DNA of 64,000 nt, from positions 62,001 to 126,000 of the forward strand of contig RDXN01000032.1 in the NCBI GenBank assembly GCA_004292855.1, written 5' to 3'. Within the stretch, counting starts at the first letter, position 1. Every line of letters begins with the position of its first letter. This stretch comes from Cytophagales bacterium (GTDB lineage: Bacteria; Bacteroidota; Bacteroidia; Cytophagales; Spirosomataceae). The translations under genes and the position numbers were made by a program. The notes under the pieces are model-generated. The model saw only the letters and a list, made by a program, of their open reading frames with translations. It was not told the origin of the DNA and did not search any database. Below are positions 50,794-60,069 of this stretch, in pieces.

Positions 50794-52302
50794 CTATCTC
50801 TCAAACAGATACGGATCGTACTCCACAAAATCGCTGGCTTTAATTTCGACGCTCTTCACGGTGCCGTCCGACAGCGTGAACTTGGCCGGAAATACCCCAA
50901 ACGCCTGATTGGAGTAGGTGATCCGAAAGGTGTCGTTGTCCATGTAGTCGAGCCGGGCCGTTAGGTTGGGGTGATGCTCGAAGGTCAGGTCGAGGCCCGC
51001 GCCGGATGGCTTCAGCGTTATGGTTCCGTATAACTCGTTCCGGTAGGTTCCGGCGAAGGCCGAGAGAGGTTGCGCTGGTTTGTTCATTTTGGCAACCCGT
51101 TCGGCCAACGCCTTCAACTCCTGGGCTTCCTGTGCCGCTCCGGCGCGTGCCTGTGTCAGGAAAAAGTTGCTCCGGTTGGTGTACGGTACGCCCAGATAGG
51201 CGTCGAGAATTTGGTATCGGAGAGCCTCGAAAAAGTTCTGATTGTCGTTATTGGTCAGAATCGTGATCGCTAGGTTTTCTTCGGGCACGAAGCAGGTGTT
51301 CGTTACAAACCCGAACGCTCCGCCTGTGTGCCAGTACACCTGCCGCCCGTTGTAGTCGGTCATGAACACACCCAATCCGTAACCCTGAACGTGCGTGGGA
51401 AATACCGTCGATTTGCGGCTGCGCGTCACGATGTTCACGTCGCGGGTGTTGCGCACCACTGACCACGGCACAATGCGTTGCCCGTTCAGTCGTCCGCTGT
51501 CGAGTTGCATCATGAGCCACTTGCTCAGGTCTTTCACGCACGATACCATGCTGCCCGCCGGGGCCAGGTTATCGACCATATCATACGGAATCCGGCGCAA
51601 CGGCCCAAAACTGTTCGTGTGGGGCCGGGCGATGTTAGTGCGGTTTTCTGCCCCCGCCGTGAGCATGTAGGTGTTGGTCATGCCCAGCGGGCGCACCAGA
51701 TTCGTTTCTACGTACTGCTCCCACGACTGTCCCGTGATCTTCGGAATAATCTCGCCCGCTGTTACGAAGGCTGAGTTGCAGTAGCCGTAATCCTGCCGGA
51801 ACTGCCCCGGTGGTTTCAGAAGCCGCATACGCCGGGTGACTTCGGCGCGGGGCAGGTCGGTGTCCCAAAACGTAAAATCGCCCTGAAACGTCTTGGTGCC
51901 GAGCCGGTGGCAGAGCAAATCGCGGACCGTGACGAGGGCTGTTGCATTGGGGTCGTAGAGCCGGAAATCGGGCAGGTGTTTCGTAACCTTGTCGTTGAGC
52001 GACAGCTTCTTCTCATCTTCCAGTTTAGCCAAAGCCGTGCCCGTGAACAGTTTGGAATTTGAGGCAATCAGGAACAGCGTGTTCTCATCGACAGGCTCGT
52101 TTTTACCTGCTTCCCGAACGCCAAATCCTTTCGATACAATCACTTTCCCATCTTTCACAACGGCGATGGCGAGGCCTGGAATCTGCCAATCGGCCATGCC
52201 GCGTTGCACGTAGTGGTCGAGGCTGTCGGTGACGAAGGTGGGGGTTTGGGCGTGGAGGGGGAGGGTTGTAAAAGCTAAGAAGGTAAGTAGCAGGTATTTC
52301 AT
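50794..52302 (-). CDS. Serine hydrolase (class C beta-lactamase/PBP-like) with C-terminal DUF3471
   Basis: 502 residues. Signal peptide (MKYLLLTFLAFTTLPLHA). The catalytic Ser-x-x-Lys is SNSKLF (about residues 81-86), the Tyr-x-Asn motif is YGYCNSAF (Y-C-N, about 171), and the third motif is HTGGAFGF in place of KTG. The last 100 or so residues ('AGTYRNELYGTITLKPSGAG') form a small beta domain like DUF3471, common in Bacteroidota members. It may be a D-Ala-D-Ala peptidase, esterase or lactamase; this cannot be decided from sequence. A TACCTTTA-like box lies about 31 bp upstream. Confidence 0.9.
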   Translation of the reverse strand: MKYLLLTFLAFTTLPLHAQTPTFVTDSLDHYVQRGMADWQIPGLAIAVVKDGKVIVSKGFGVREAGKNEPVDENTLFLIASNSKLFTGTALAKLEDEKKLSLNDKVTKHLPDFRLYDPNATALVTVRDLLCHRLGTKTFQGDFTFWDTDLPRAEVTRRMRLLKPPGQFRQDYGYCNSAFVTAGEIIPKITGQSWEQYVETNLVRPLGMTNTYMLTAGAENRTNIARPHTNSFGPLRRIPYDMVDNLAPAGSMVSCVKDLSKWLMMQLDSGRLNGQRIVPWSVVRNTRDVNIVTRSRKSTVFPTHVQGYGLGVFMTDYNGRQVYWHTGGAFGFVTNTCFVPEENLAITILTNNDNQNFFEALRYQILDAYLGVPYTNRSNFFLTQARAGAAQEAQELKALAERVAKMNKPAQPLSAFAGTYRNELYGTITLKPSGAGLDLTFEHHPNLTARLDYMDNDTFRITYSNQAFGVFPAKFTLSDGTVKSVEIKASDFVEYDPYLFER

Positions 52303-52332
52303 AGTTTATGCAATTGGCTGTTCAACAGTCGA

Positions 52333-52363
52333 TAAAGGTATAAAAAGGATGTTCAGAACTAAA
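52333..52363 (-). promoter_or_regulatory. Candidate promoter of the serine hydrolase gene
   Basis: Minus-strand TTTA-N19-TACCTTTA: both boxes have a single mismatch to TTTG and TAnnTTTG, and the spacing is exactly 19. Confidence 0.5.
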
Positions 52364-52368
52364 AACAG

Positions 52369-55300
52369 CTACCGCTTATGCACGAGCAAACGGCTATTAA
52401 CGTCAAGCCTTAGTTGCCCACCCATATCGTAGCCAATTGCGTAAACTTCTATTAATGAGTTAGCTGGGAGGGTAAGGCTATGGCGAATTTGAACGACATC
52501 GCTGGCTACCGGAACTCGATTACAGGACCATACAGACGGGTCGTTCCAAACACCATCCTTGAGGCTAAAAATCTCATTTCCACAAGGTTCCGTTACAAAC
52601 GTGGCAATAGGTGTGTGGGTGGGCGAAGATTCTCCGCTACAATCGGTTTGCACGCGCCATTCGTAGACCGTGCTGGACTTCAAACCCCGTAACGTAACTG
52701 TCGATGTGGTAACGGGTAGGGCTGTTTGCCAATTCGTTTGCCCTCGTTCGCGCCACTGCACGGCGAATGAATTATACCCATAAGGCGACCACCTCAGCGT
52801 GACAGAGGTTGGCGTTCTGGCAACCAATCGCAGTTGAAAGGGTGCATTGCAAATCGTTCGAAAATGATCGGAATTTGAAAATCCCCGCTGGCCCGAACAT
52901 AGGGTTCGCACCTGCCATTCGTAGGTTGTGTTGTTAGCCAGACCAAGCAATTTGTAGATAGGTACATCGCCATAAAGCACTACGGTTGTCCAGGTCGAAG
53001 TGCCTCCCACACGCCACCGTAATTCAAAGGGGCCAATGCCACGCCATTGTAGAGTGGCTTCCGTTGCCGTGATAGCATAGTGGCAAATACCATCGGCTAG
53101 TTTACATTGACTACCTGCCGAACCAACAGTGAATGTGGTGGAAGGACCGTAATCGGTTGGTGGTGCGTCAGCACAAATGACCCGAATTTGTATTTCATAC
53201 GTACTCAATTCGGTCAACGCTGTCAGGTAAGCCCAATTTCTGTTCGGAGCTACCGGGGCAGTTTGCCAAGGCGTTGTTCCTACTTCTCGATACCGTAACT
53301 CGTAGCCTGTGCTGCAATTCGTACAGCCCAACCAGCTAACAGTCCGGCTGGTGAAATTTTGATTGTCGGCTCGACTCACCAACAAAGCTGGGGATGAGGA
53401 AGGATGCGTTGTGAAGCTGACCGGGACCGAGTACTGATTAGAAGAGGGATTACTCCCTCCTAGCCACCTTATGCGGTACTCATAGTTTGTATCTGGGGTG
53501 AGACCAGTTAGAGCATAGACGTTGCTGGTAAACGACTCCACCGTGTTCCAGGCCAGTGCATCAGTCGGACGCCATTGAAGCTCTACTGGTTCTTTTTCGA
53601 TTGAACACCTTCGATGGTCCCAGCCCAATTGTGCCCCCGCTGAACCAACACAAATCACATTTGGCGTTATAACGGGTGGCGTATTGGGGGTAAAAAATCG
53701 TCCGGCATAAGAGAATTGTGTTAGTTCATTAGGGCAGAGGGGTTTGACCCACCACTCATACGTAGCACCCGGCGAGAGATTGCCAATACCTGGTCTCATA
53801 AAATACGTTCCTACATCGCTGGCTGTAGTAACAACGCTGTCGGACCCAGAGGTATAGTTCCAGTCAACGGCTCCAACGGCCCGCCAGCGTACCTGATACA
53901 GGGTATTCGCCGATGTAGTGCCCCACCAATCCAATCGAACACTCGTGCTGGAGGAGCAAATAAGCTGGAACTGGGCAGGTACACGCGCACTGCACCCAGA
54001 AATAGTTATATCAAACCCTGCTACATACGCCGATTCGTAGCCGTCGTTGCAAATGGTTTTTACTCGCCATTCGTAGGTTCCTGCCGGTGACCAACTAATA
54101 TCGTAGACGCCTTTGGTACTGTTCAAATCATTCAGCACAGGCGATGATTGCCAGTCCTGGGTGTTTTTCAATCGCCACTGCACCTGGTAGCTAGCCCCTA
54201 AAATCGCCCTCCACGTGATCATGTTCACTAGTTCATAAGTGGGTTTGGGATCGGGGCAGGTGGCCGTGAATGATCGGACTGCGGACCACTCAGAAGACTG
54301 AATAGGCGAGCAAATAAGCTGAACACGGGCTTCATAAACTCCCGTATTCATCAAGTTAGTGATCGTGTAGAGCACATTACGGACAGTGTCAGCCTGTTGC
54401 CATTGACCGTTCGCGCGTCGCCACTGAACTAGATAAGGCAGATATACCGAGCCGAAACTGATCTGATTCCAGTCGAGCGTGGCCGCATACGAACTAACCG
54501 ACGATACCCAACTGGTTGGCGTTTGGCAGATTGTTGAATACGACAAAGGCCCAGCATAAGCCGAACGGCTGCTGTCGGAGCAGACAGCCCGGACGCGCCA
54601 CTCATATCCACCGCTGGGTATCCCGGTCACCGAATAATACGGTTGGCGGATGTTTGTCGTCTGTTGCCAGGTGGTTGCTCCCTGCGCCCTGTGGTCAAAC
54701 TCGAAAGTAGCCCCACTGATGCCAGTCCAGTAGAATGTGTTGCCGTTATACCACGGGTAGCCTGTACGTGGGTCGGTTGGAGCAGGACAAATCGTTGTAA
54801 AGGTGGTTGGCGAGGTGAAGGTTGAGCGTTGCGTAGGGCTACAAACCTCGGCTACCTGCCACTCGTAAACCGTGTTGTTGACCAAGCCCGTAAGCGAATA
54901 GACTGATCCGGCCAACGGCCCTGATTCAACCCAGGTATTGCCTGTTTGGGGTTTATATTGGATAACAAACGAATTGCCTGTGTTGCTGTTCCAGCGAAGC
55001 TTGGCGGTATTATGAACAACGTCGCTTGCTGCTTGCCACAAAATGCCGTTGGTGCAGGGTAGTGTAGTAAACGATTGTACAGCCCCAAACGCCGACACAT
55101 CCGTAGCAGAGCATGGGGTAGCTACTTTCCATTCATAAACGGTGTTGGCCATCAGGCCCGTTAACGACACAAACCCGTTAGAATAATTATAGGATGCCGT
55201 CGGATCTAACTGCCATGTGCCACCCTGGGGCCGAATGTGCAGAATGGGGGGCGCATCGGGCGTAAAGTCAAACCGAAGGTGAGCCGAATTGTAGGTTATG

Positions 55301-56028
55301 TTGACCGAGTTAAAGGATTGAGGGGTGTTGGCGCAAACGGTTGTGAACGTAGCGGAAGGCGAATAGGCTTGTAACGGACTGGTTGGGGAGCATCGGATGG
55401 CTACCTGCCATTCATAGGCTGTATTGTTGGTTAACCCCGTGAGCGAAACAATCTGCGCACTTATGTTGGGTATGTAAAAATCGCTTACGCCAATCGTCCA
55501 ATCAGGAGAATTAACTGTCCGATATCGCATCGTATACGTGACTCCCGCCGTGTTAATAGGCCAACTTAGGGTGGCATGGTCATGGCCGGGGGATGATTCC
55601 AGACCCGTTACGACATCGCAGGCCCAAGTCGTAAAACTATAAGGCGTAGTAGGTGCAAACTCAGAATCGCCCCCCAATTCGCATTGCCGCTTTACCTGGA
55701 ATTCGTAGCCAGTGTCAGGCTCAAGATCTGCCAACAGGCAGGACCACGACGTTACGTTGGTGATGTACGACCATGTCTCGCTCGTTTGTTTACGCCATCT
55801 GACGGTGTGTGTAAACAGGCTGTCGGCTTCGCGCCAATATGGTTTGACCGTAATTGGGTTAACGGAATAAACGCCAACAACATACGGAGAGGCACAGGTC
55901 GACGAGAAGGGCGAATCGTTTTGGTGAGCAATAATCGTCGAGTCAGGGGGGATGGCAACCGCAGACAATGAATAGCTAACCAATAGTAGGTGTATAAAGA
56001 CGAGGATAGCTGGTAAACTTCGGTCCAT
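52369..56028 (-). CDS. Large fibronectin type III repeat surface protein
   Basis: 1,219 residues from the ATG at 56028 (an in-frame TTG at 56034 is rejected). Signal peptide about 1-25 (MDRSLPAILVFIHLLLVSYS start). At least ten fibronectin type III-like repeats of about 90 residues follow, recognisable by a recurring TxYEWQV/YEWRV strand ('NNTAYEWQVAIRCSPTSPLQ', NTVYEWQVAEVC and so on) and an SFTT/TFTT end. Cys pairs recur once per repeat. The last 65 residues contain DGVWNDPSVWSC and VASDVVQIRHSLTLPANS, a module often found at the end of Spirosoma-type surface proteins. No sorting domain of type IX secretion is evident. Probably adhesive. Confidence 0.85.
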   Translation of the reverse strand: MDRSLPAILVFIHLLLVSYSLSAVAIPPDSTIIAHQNDSPFSSTCASPYVVGVYSVNPITVKPYWREADSLFTHTVRWRKQTSETWSYITNVTSWSCLLADLEPDTGYEFQVKRQCELGGDSEFAPTTPYSFTTWACDVVTGLESSPGHDHATLSWPINTAGVTYTMRYRTVNSPDWTIGVSDFYIPNISAQIVSLTGLTNNTAYEWQVAIRCSPTSPLQAYSPSATFTTVCANTPQSFNSVNITYNSAHLRFDFTPDAPPILHIRPQGGTWQLDPTASYNYSNGFVSLTGLMANTVYEWKVATPCSATDVSAFGAVQSFTTLPCTNGILWQAASDVVHNTAKLRWNSNTGNSFVIQYKPQTGNTWVESGPLAGSVYSLTGLVNNTVYEWQVAEVCSPTQRSTFTSPTTFTTICPAPTDPRTGYPWYNGNTFYWTGISGATFEFDHRAQGATTWQQTTNIRQPYYSVTGIPSGGYEWRVRAVCSDSSRSAYAGPLSYSTICQTPTSWVSSVSSYAATLDWNQISFGSVYLPYLVQWRRANGQWQQADTVRNVLYTITNLMNTGVYEARVQLICSPIQSSEWSAVRSFTATCPDPKPTYELVNMITWRAILGASYQVQWRLKNTQDWQSSPVLNDLNSTKGVYDISWSPAGTYEWRVKTICNDGYESAYVAGFDITISGCSARVPAQFQLICSSSTSVRLDWWGTTSANTLYQVRWRAVGAVDWNYTSGSDSVVTTASDVGTYFMRPGIGNLSPGATYEWWVKPLCPNELTQFSYAGRFFTPNTPPVITPNVICVGSAGAQLGWDHRRCSIEKEPVELQWRPTDALAWNTVESFTSNVYALTGLTPDTNYEYRIRWLGGSNPSSNQYSVPVSFTTHPSSSPALLVSRADNQNFTSRTVSWLGCTNCSTGYELRYREVGTTPWQTAPVAPNRNWAYLTALTELSTYEIQIRVICADAPPTDYGPSTTFTVGSAGSQCKLADGICHYAITATEATLQWRGIGPFELRWRVGGTSTWTTVVLYGDVPIYKLLGLANNTTYEWQVRTLCSGQRGFSNSDHFRTICNAPFQLRLVARTPTSVTLRWSPYGYNSFAVQWRERGQTNWQTALPVTTSTVTLRGLKSSTVYEWRVQTDCSGESSPTHTPIATFVTEPCGNEIFSLKDGVWNDPSVWSCNRVPVASDVVQIRHSLTLPANSLIEVYAIGYDMGGQLRLDVNSRLLVHKR

Positions 56029-56083
56029 ACTCAACGTATTTTTGCTTATGCCGAAAGCTACGTTAATCTATAGAACTTATAAA

Positions 56084-56113
56084 AAAAGCCCCACACGTTG
56101 GTGCGGGGCTTTT
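56084..56113 (-). terminator. Intrinsic terminator after the MFS gene
   Basis: AAAAGCCCCACAC and GTGCGGGGCTTTT form a 12-13-bp stem with a GTTG loop and a T-run on the minus strand, 39 nt after the MFS stop. Because it has A and T tracts on both sides, it could also stop plus-strand transcripts. Confidence 0.88.
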
Positions 56114-56151
56114 GACAGCGGTTGAAGACTCGGAACGCCGAACCGACCGTG

Positions 56152-57396
56152 TTACAGTTGTGGTTGAGCCAGCGAAGCGTCGTTATGCGTTACCCGACGG
56201 TTACGCATGAAAAAGTACAGGCCTGCAAAGGCAACGATCAGAATAATGGGAAAGGTCGTCATTTTGGCCAGGGTTGCCTGTCCGGCAGCTAATTCCATCA
56301 CGTCGCCTGTTTTGCCAGCAGCGGTCTGTACGGCACGCTCGGCATCAATCCAGCCGCCAATGATGGGTTGGAAAATAGACGTTGAGAACATACCTACCCC
56401 GCCAATGATTGACATGCCGAGAGCACCACTTTTGGGTATACGTTCGGCCACAAAACCAATCATCGTTGGCCAGAAGAAGCAAACCCCAATAGCAAAGAAT
56501 ACGGCAGCAACGTAAGCCATCGTCCCGGTTTGGGTGCTAAATAGGTAAATACCAATGGTAGCGAAAATAGCTCCGCCCAGCAAGACGCCCGTTTGGTCAA
56601 GCTGGTGGATGATGGGTCCGCCAAAATAACGGCCAACGGCCATCAGACCTGTCACAAGAGCCAAAATGATTAACGGTTGCGCTCCTGACTTGGCCATAAT
56701 CAGACCCACCCACTGTTGTGGACCAAACTCCGAGATTGCCGTTAGAGCCATGCAGCAAAATATAAAGAGGTAGAGCGGAGTCAGCATAGCTTGAAAATTA
56801 CTGCCAAGCGAAGTTGAGCCAGCCACTTTTGCTGTCGGGAACGGTTGCCCAAAGAACAGAAAAGCGTAAATGAGTGTCGGGATCAAAATGACCCAAATCT
56901 GAGCTTGCCACGGTAAGCCAAGGTTTTCAGGTCCCATGAACAGTGAAATTAAACTCCCAACCACGATACCGCCGGGGAACCACATGTGAAAGCGATTGAG
57001 CATCTTGTTCATCTGATTGCCCGTGTACATGTCGGCAATCATCGGGTTACAGGCTGCTTCTGTACAGCCATTGCCAATTCCGATCAGAAAAGTGGATATC
57101 AGCAGCGTGTTGTATCCCTGTGCATAGATGGTAAGCAAGATGCCCACCATATGGCATAAAAAGGCTACTTGCATGATGATTTTGGGGCCAACCGAATAGT
57201 AGACCAGACCTCCTACAATCATGGCAATAGGAAATCCAAAAAACCACATTGAGTTGATAAAGCCTAATTGTTCGGCAGACAGGCTTAGCTCGGTGCCTAA
57301 TTGGCCCAGAATACCGGCCCGAATACTAAATGAGAACGCCGTGGTGATGAGGGCGAAGCAACTGGCGTAAAACAGTCGCGATTGGTTAACATTCAT
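56152..57396 (-). CDS. MFS sugar transporter
   Basis: 414 residues from the ATG at 57396 (the frame extends to 57483). Twelve membrane helices in two halves. 'GGLVYYSVGPKIIMQVAFLC' and 'IGIGNGCTEAACNPMIADMY' are in the first half; 'FPGGIVVGSLISLFMGPENL' and 'GVGMFSTSIFQPIIGGWIDA' mark conserved segments. It resembles the sugar-uptake MFS proteins that accompany Gfo/Idh/MocA genes in Bacteroidota. Divergent from the oxidoreductase gene, so uptake and catabolism are likely under shared control. Confidence 0.83.
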   Translation of the reverse strand: MNVNQSRLFYASCFALITTAFSFSIRAGILGQLGTELSLSAEQLGFINSMWFFGFPIAMIVGGLVYYSVGPKIIMQVAFLCHMVGILLTIYAQGYNTLLISTFLIGIGNGCTEAACNPMIADMYTGNQMNKMLNRFHMWFPGGIVVGSLISLFMGPENLGLPWQAQIWVILIPTLIYAFLFFGQPFPTAKVAGSTSLGSNFQAMLTPLYLFIFCCMALTAISEFGPQQWVGLIMAKSGAQPLIILALVTGLMAVGRYFGGPIIHQLDQTGVLLGGAIFATIGIYLFSTQTGTMAYVAAVFFAIGVCFFWPTMIGFVAERIPKSGALGMSIIGGVGMFSTSIFQPIIGGWIDAERAVQTAAGKTGDVMELAAGQATLAKMTTFPIILIVAFAGLYFFMRNRRVTHNDASLAQPQL

Positions 57397-57619
57397 GTTG
57401 AAGAAACAGGGGTTTAGATTGGAGAATAAATTGGTTTTATCGAAAAGTCGGTCGATTGACCAGATTACCCTTTTTGAGGGCATTATCCGTAAAGATTTCG
57501 CAAAAAAGCGGATTAGCCCTAATTTCCGGCCCGAAAATTATTCAGTTGCCCGAACGGGTAAACCGAACGGGTGCCCTCCCTTTTCCGAGGTGGCACATCA
57601 ACACAAAAATCAACAGTAT
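57397..57619. other. Divergent regulatory gap of the sugar locus
   Basis: 223 bp without a supported gene; the open plus-strand frame through it is an extension of the oxidoreductase frame and has no family similarity. No exact TAnnTTTG box was found on either strand, so regulation may depend on an activator. Confidence 0.4.
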
Positions 57620-58771
57620 ATGCACCGCAAATTGCGCATGGGTCAAATTGGTGGTAGTCTCGACGCCTTCATCGGGGCCGTTCACCGCCGGGCCGCTACC
57701 TTCGACAACGAAATTGAATTAGTCTGTGGCGTATTTAGTCAATCGCCCGAAAAGTCCAGAGCTACCGGCAAAGCACTCTACCTGCCCGACAACCGCGTGT
57801 ACGAGAGCTTCGAAGCCATGATTCTGGCCGAGAAAGAACTGCCCGAAGGCGAACGCATGGACTTTGTGAGCATCGTGACGCCCAACCACATGCACTTCCC
57901 GCCCGCCAGAATGGCCCTCGAAAACGGGTTCCATGTCATCTGCGACAAGCCCATGACGCTTAACTTGCAGGAAGCCAAAGACCTCGCGGCTATCGTGGAG
58001 CAAACAGGCCTGGTGTTTGGCCTGACACACAACTACACGGGCTACCCAATGGTGAAAGAAGCCCGCGATATGGTCCGAAACAGCAAACTGGGCAAGATTC
58101 GGAAAGTGGTGGTCGAGTATCCGCAGGGATGGCTCTCGAAATACGAGGAGGGCAACAACTACAAGCAGGCCATCTGGCGCACCGACCCCACCAAATCGGG
58201 CGCGGCAGGCTGCATGGGCGACATTGGCACCCACGCCGAAAACCTCGCCGAATACATCACGGGCCTCAAAATCGAAGAACTCTGCGCCGACCTGACCACC
58301 TTCGTGCCCGGTCGCCTGCTCGACGACGATGGTAACGTATTGCTCCGGTTCGAGGGGGGCGCGAAGGGCGTGTTGCATGCGAGTCAGATTGCGAATGGCG
58401 AAGAAAATTCGCTCAAAATATACGTGTACGGCGAACTCGGTGGGCTGGAATGGCACCAAATGGAGCCAAACACGCTGCACTACAAAACGCAGGAGGGGCA
58501 CCGGTTGGTCAGGCCCTCTGTAGGCGAGTTGTCGGCTTCGGCAAAGGCGCACGGACGGATGCCGGCGGGCCATCCCGAAGGGTTCTTCGAGGCTTTCGCC
58601 AACATCTACCGCAACTTCGCCTTTGCCGTGAAAGCCCACATGAACGGCCAACAGCGCGACCCGCTCTACGACTTCCCTTCGGCGCAAGATGGCGTACGCG
58701 GCCTTGCCTTCATCGACACGCTGCTGGCGTCGAATGCCTCAAATGAAAAATGGACGAAGTTCGTAGAATAA
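57620..58771 (+). CDS. Gfo/Idh/MocA family oxidoreductase, first
   Basis: 383 residues from the ATG at 57620. NAD(P)-dependent sugar or inositol dehydrogenase. The N-terminal nucleotide-binding loop reads [18 protein letters not shown] (about 6-23), a subgroup form with two Gly plus Ser. The conserved EKP-like motif is [12 protein letters not shown] (about 115), and the active-site region '[20 protein letters not shown]' carries Asp and His. It is followed by a second family member and a TIM-barrel isomerase. A family B palindrome separates it from the second gene. Substrate unknown. Confidence 0.88.
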   Translation: MHRKLRMGQIGGSLDAFIGAVHRRAATFDNEIELVCGVFSQSPEKSRATGKALYLPDNRVYESFEAMILAEKELPEGERMDFVSIVTPNHMHFPPARMALENGFHVICDKPMTLNLQEAKDLAAIVEQTGLVFGLTHNYTGYPMVKEARDMVRNSKLGKIRKVVVEYPQGWLSKYEEGNNYKQAIWRTDPTKSGAAGCMGDIGTHAENLAEYITGLKIEELCADLTTFVPGRLLDDDGNVLLRFEGGAKGVLHASQIANGEENSLKIYVYGELGGLEWHQMEPNTLHYKTQEGHRLVRPSVGELSASAKAHGRMPAGHPEGFFEAFANIYRNFAFAVKAHMNGQQRDPLYDFPSAQDGVRGLAFIDTLLASNASNEKWTKFVE

Positions 58772-58778
58772 AAATTTA

Positions 58779-58879
58779 GACACGGAGGAGCACGGTGATG
58801 CACGGAGGTACACAGAGCTTTTATGCGTTTTTTATTGTCTCAGTGTAACTCCGTGCGTCACCGTGGTCCTCTGTGTCCC
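58779..58879. repeat. 101-bp palindromic element, family B copy 2
   Basis: GACACGGAGGAGCACGGTGA... and ...CACCGTGGTCCTCTGTGTC are imperfect inverted arms of about 40 bp around a loop of about 20 bp. It shares ATGCACGGAGGTACAC and GTGTAACTCCGTGC with the 14.69-kb element. It lies within a presumed operon, between two oxidoreductase genes. Confidence 0.8.
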
Positions 58880-58901
58880 CAAAATTCAAACCCTATAGCA
58901 A

Positions 58902-60047
58902 ATGCAAAAAATTCAAGTTGGTGTTGTTGGTACCGGGTTCATTGGACCCGCTCACATTGAAGCTCTCCGTCGCTTGCCGAACGTTGAGGTAGTGGCCCTG
59001 TGCGAGGTGTCGCAGGAGTTGGCCGAGTCGAAGGCCGCGCAGTTGGGAATACCCCGCGCCTACACATTCGACGAACTCCTGAAACAAGACGACATTCAGG
59101 CGATTCACATCTGTACGCCAAACTTCCTGCACTACAGTCAATCGAAGGCGGCTTTGCTGGCGGGCAAGCACGTGGTATGCGAGAAACCCCTGGCTAAAGA
59201 CCTGGCTGAAGCCGAAGAACTCGTCCAACTGGCGAAAGAAACCGGCCTGGTCAACGCCGTGCATTTCAACCTGCGCTACTACCCACTCGTGAGGCAAATG
59301 AAGGTGATGCGCGAAAAAGGCGAACTCGGCGATGTGTACAGCATTATGGGTTCGTATTTGCAGGATTGGCTCTTCTACGAAACCGACTACAATTGGCGTC
59401 TCGAACCCGACAAGTCGGGCGACTCGCGGGCCATTGCTGATATCGGTTCACACCTGATGGATATTCTGGAGTACGTGACGGGCGTGAAAACCACCGCCGT
59501 CATGGCCGACTTCAACACCATCCATAAGTCGCGGAAGAAACCCCTGAAGCCCGTAGAGACCTATTCGGGCAAGATGTTGCAACCCGAAGACTACGCCGAT
59601 GTGCCCATCAACACCGAAGACCACGCCAACGTGTTGCTTCGGTTCGACAACGGCAACCGGGGCGTAATCACGGTATCGCAGGTGTCGGCGGGGCGCAAGA
59701 ACCAGTTGAAAATCGAGATTTCAGGCTCGAAGAAAACATTTGCGTTCGACTCCGAAGCCCCCAACCAACTCTGGATCGGCAACCGCGACGGCTACAACCA
59801 AACGCTTAACGACGACCCCTCGTTGGTTCATGCCGAGGTGCGCTCGGTGATTGGTTTCCCCGGCGGTCACAACGAAGGCTTCCCCGATACGTCAAAGCAG
59901 ATGTTCAAGGAGGTGTATGCCGCCATTGAGGTGGGCAAACAACCTGAAAATCCAACCTACCCAACCTTCGCCGACGGCTACCGCGAACTGCTCATCTGTG
60001 AGCGGATTCTGGAGTCGAGCCGCAAGCAGGCATGGGTAGAGGTGTAA
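58902..60047 (+). CDS. Gfo/Idh/MocA family oxidoreductase, second
   Basis: 381 residues. The Rossmann loop VGVVGTGFIGPAHIEAL (6-22) has the classical GxGxxG. CEKPLAKDLAEAEELV carries the EKP motif (about 95). The catalytic region is ADIGSHLMDILEYVTG (about 186), with Asp and His. Different enough from the first oxidoreductase that the two probably act on different steps or substrates. It is followed by the isomerase gene after 22 bp. Confidence 0.9.
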   Translation: MQKIQVGVVGTGFIGPAHIEALRRLPNVEVVALCEVSQELAESKAAQLGIPRAYTFDELLKQDDIQAIHICTPNFLHYSQSKAALLAGKHVVCEKPLAKDLAEAEELVQLAKETGLVNAVHFNLRYYPLVRQMKVMREKGELGDVYSIMGSYLQDWLFYETDYNWRLEPDKSGDSRAIADIGSHLMDILEYVTGVKTTAVMADFNTIHKSRKKPLKPVETYSGKMLQPEDYADVPINTEDHANVLLRFDNGNRGVITVSQVSAGRKNQLKIEISGSKKTFAFDSEAPNQLWIGNRDGYNQTLNDDPSLVHAEVRSVIGFPGGHNEGFPDTSKQMFKEVYAAIEVGKQPENPTYPTFADGYRELLICERILESSRKQAWVEV

Positions 60048-60069
60048 TCGCTTAATCACTCAATAAGAC

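Noticed and set aside
57719-58687. 322-codon minus-strand frame opposite the first oxidoreductase
   Set aside because: Shadow of a GC-rich codon-biased gene; no start or family support.
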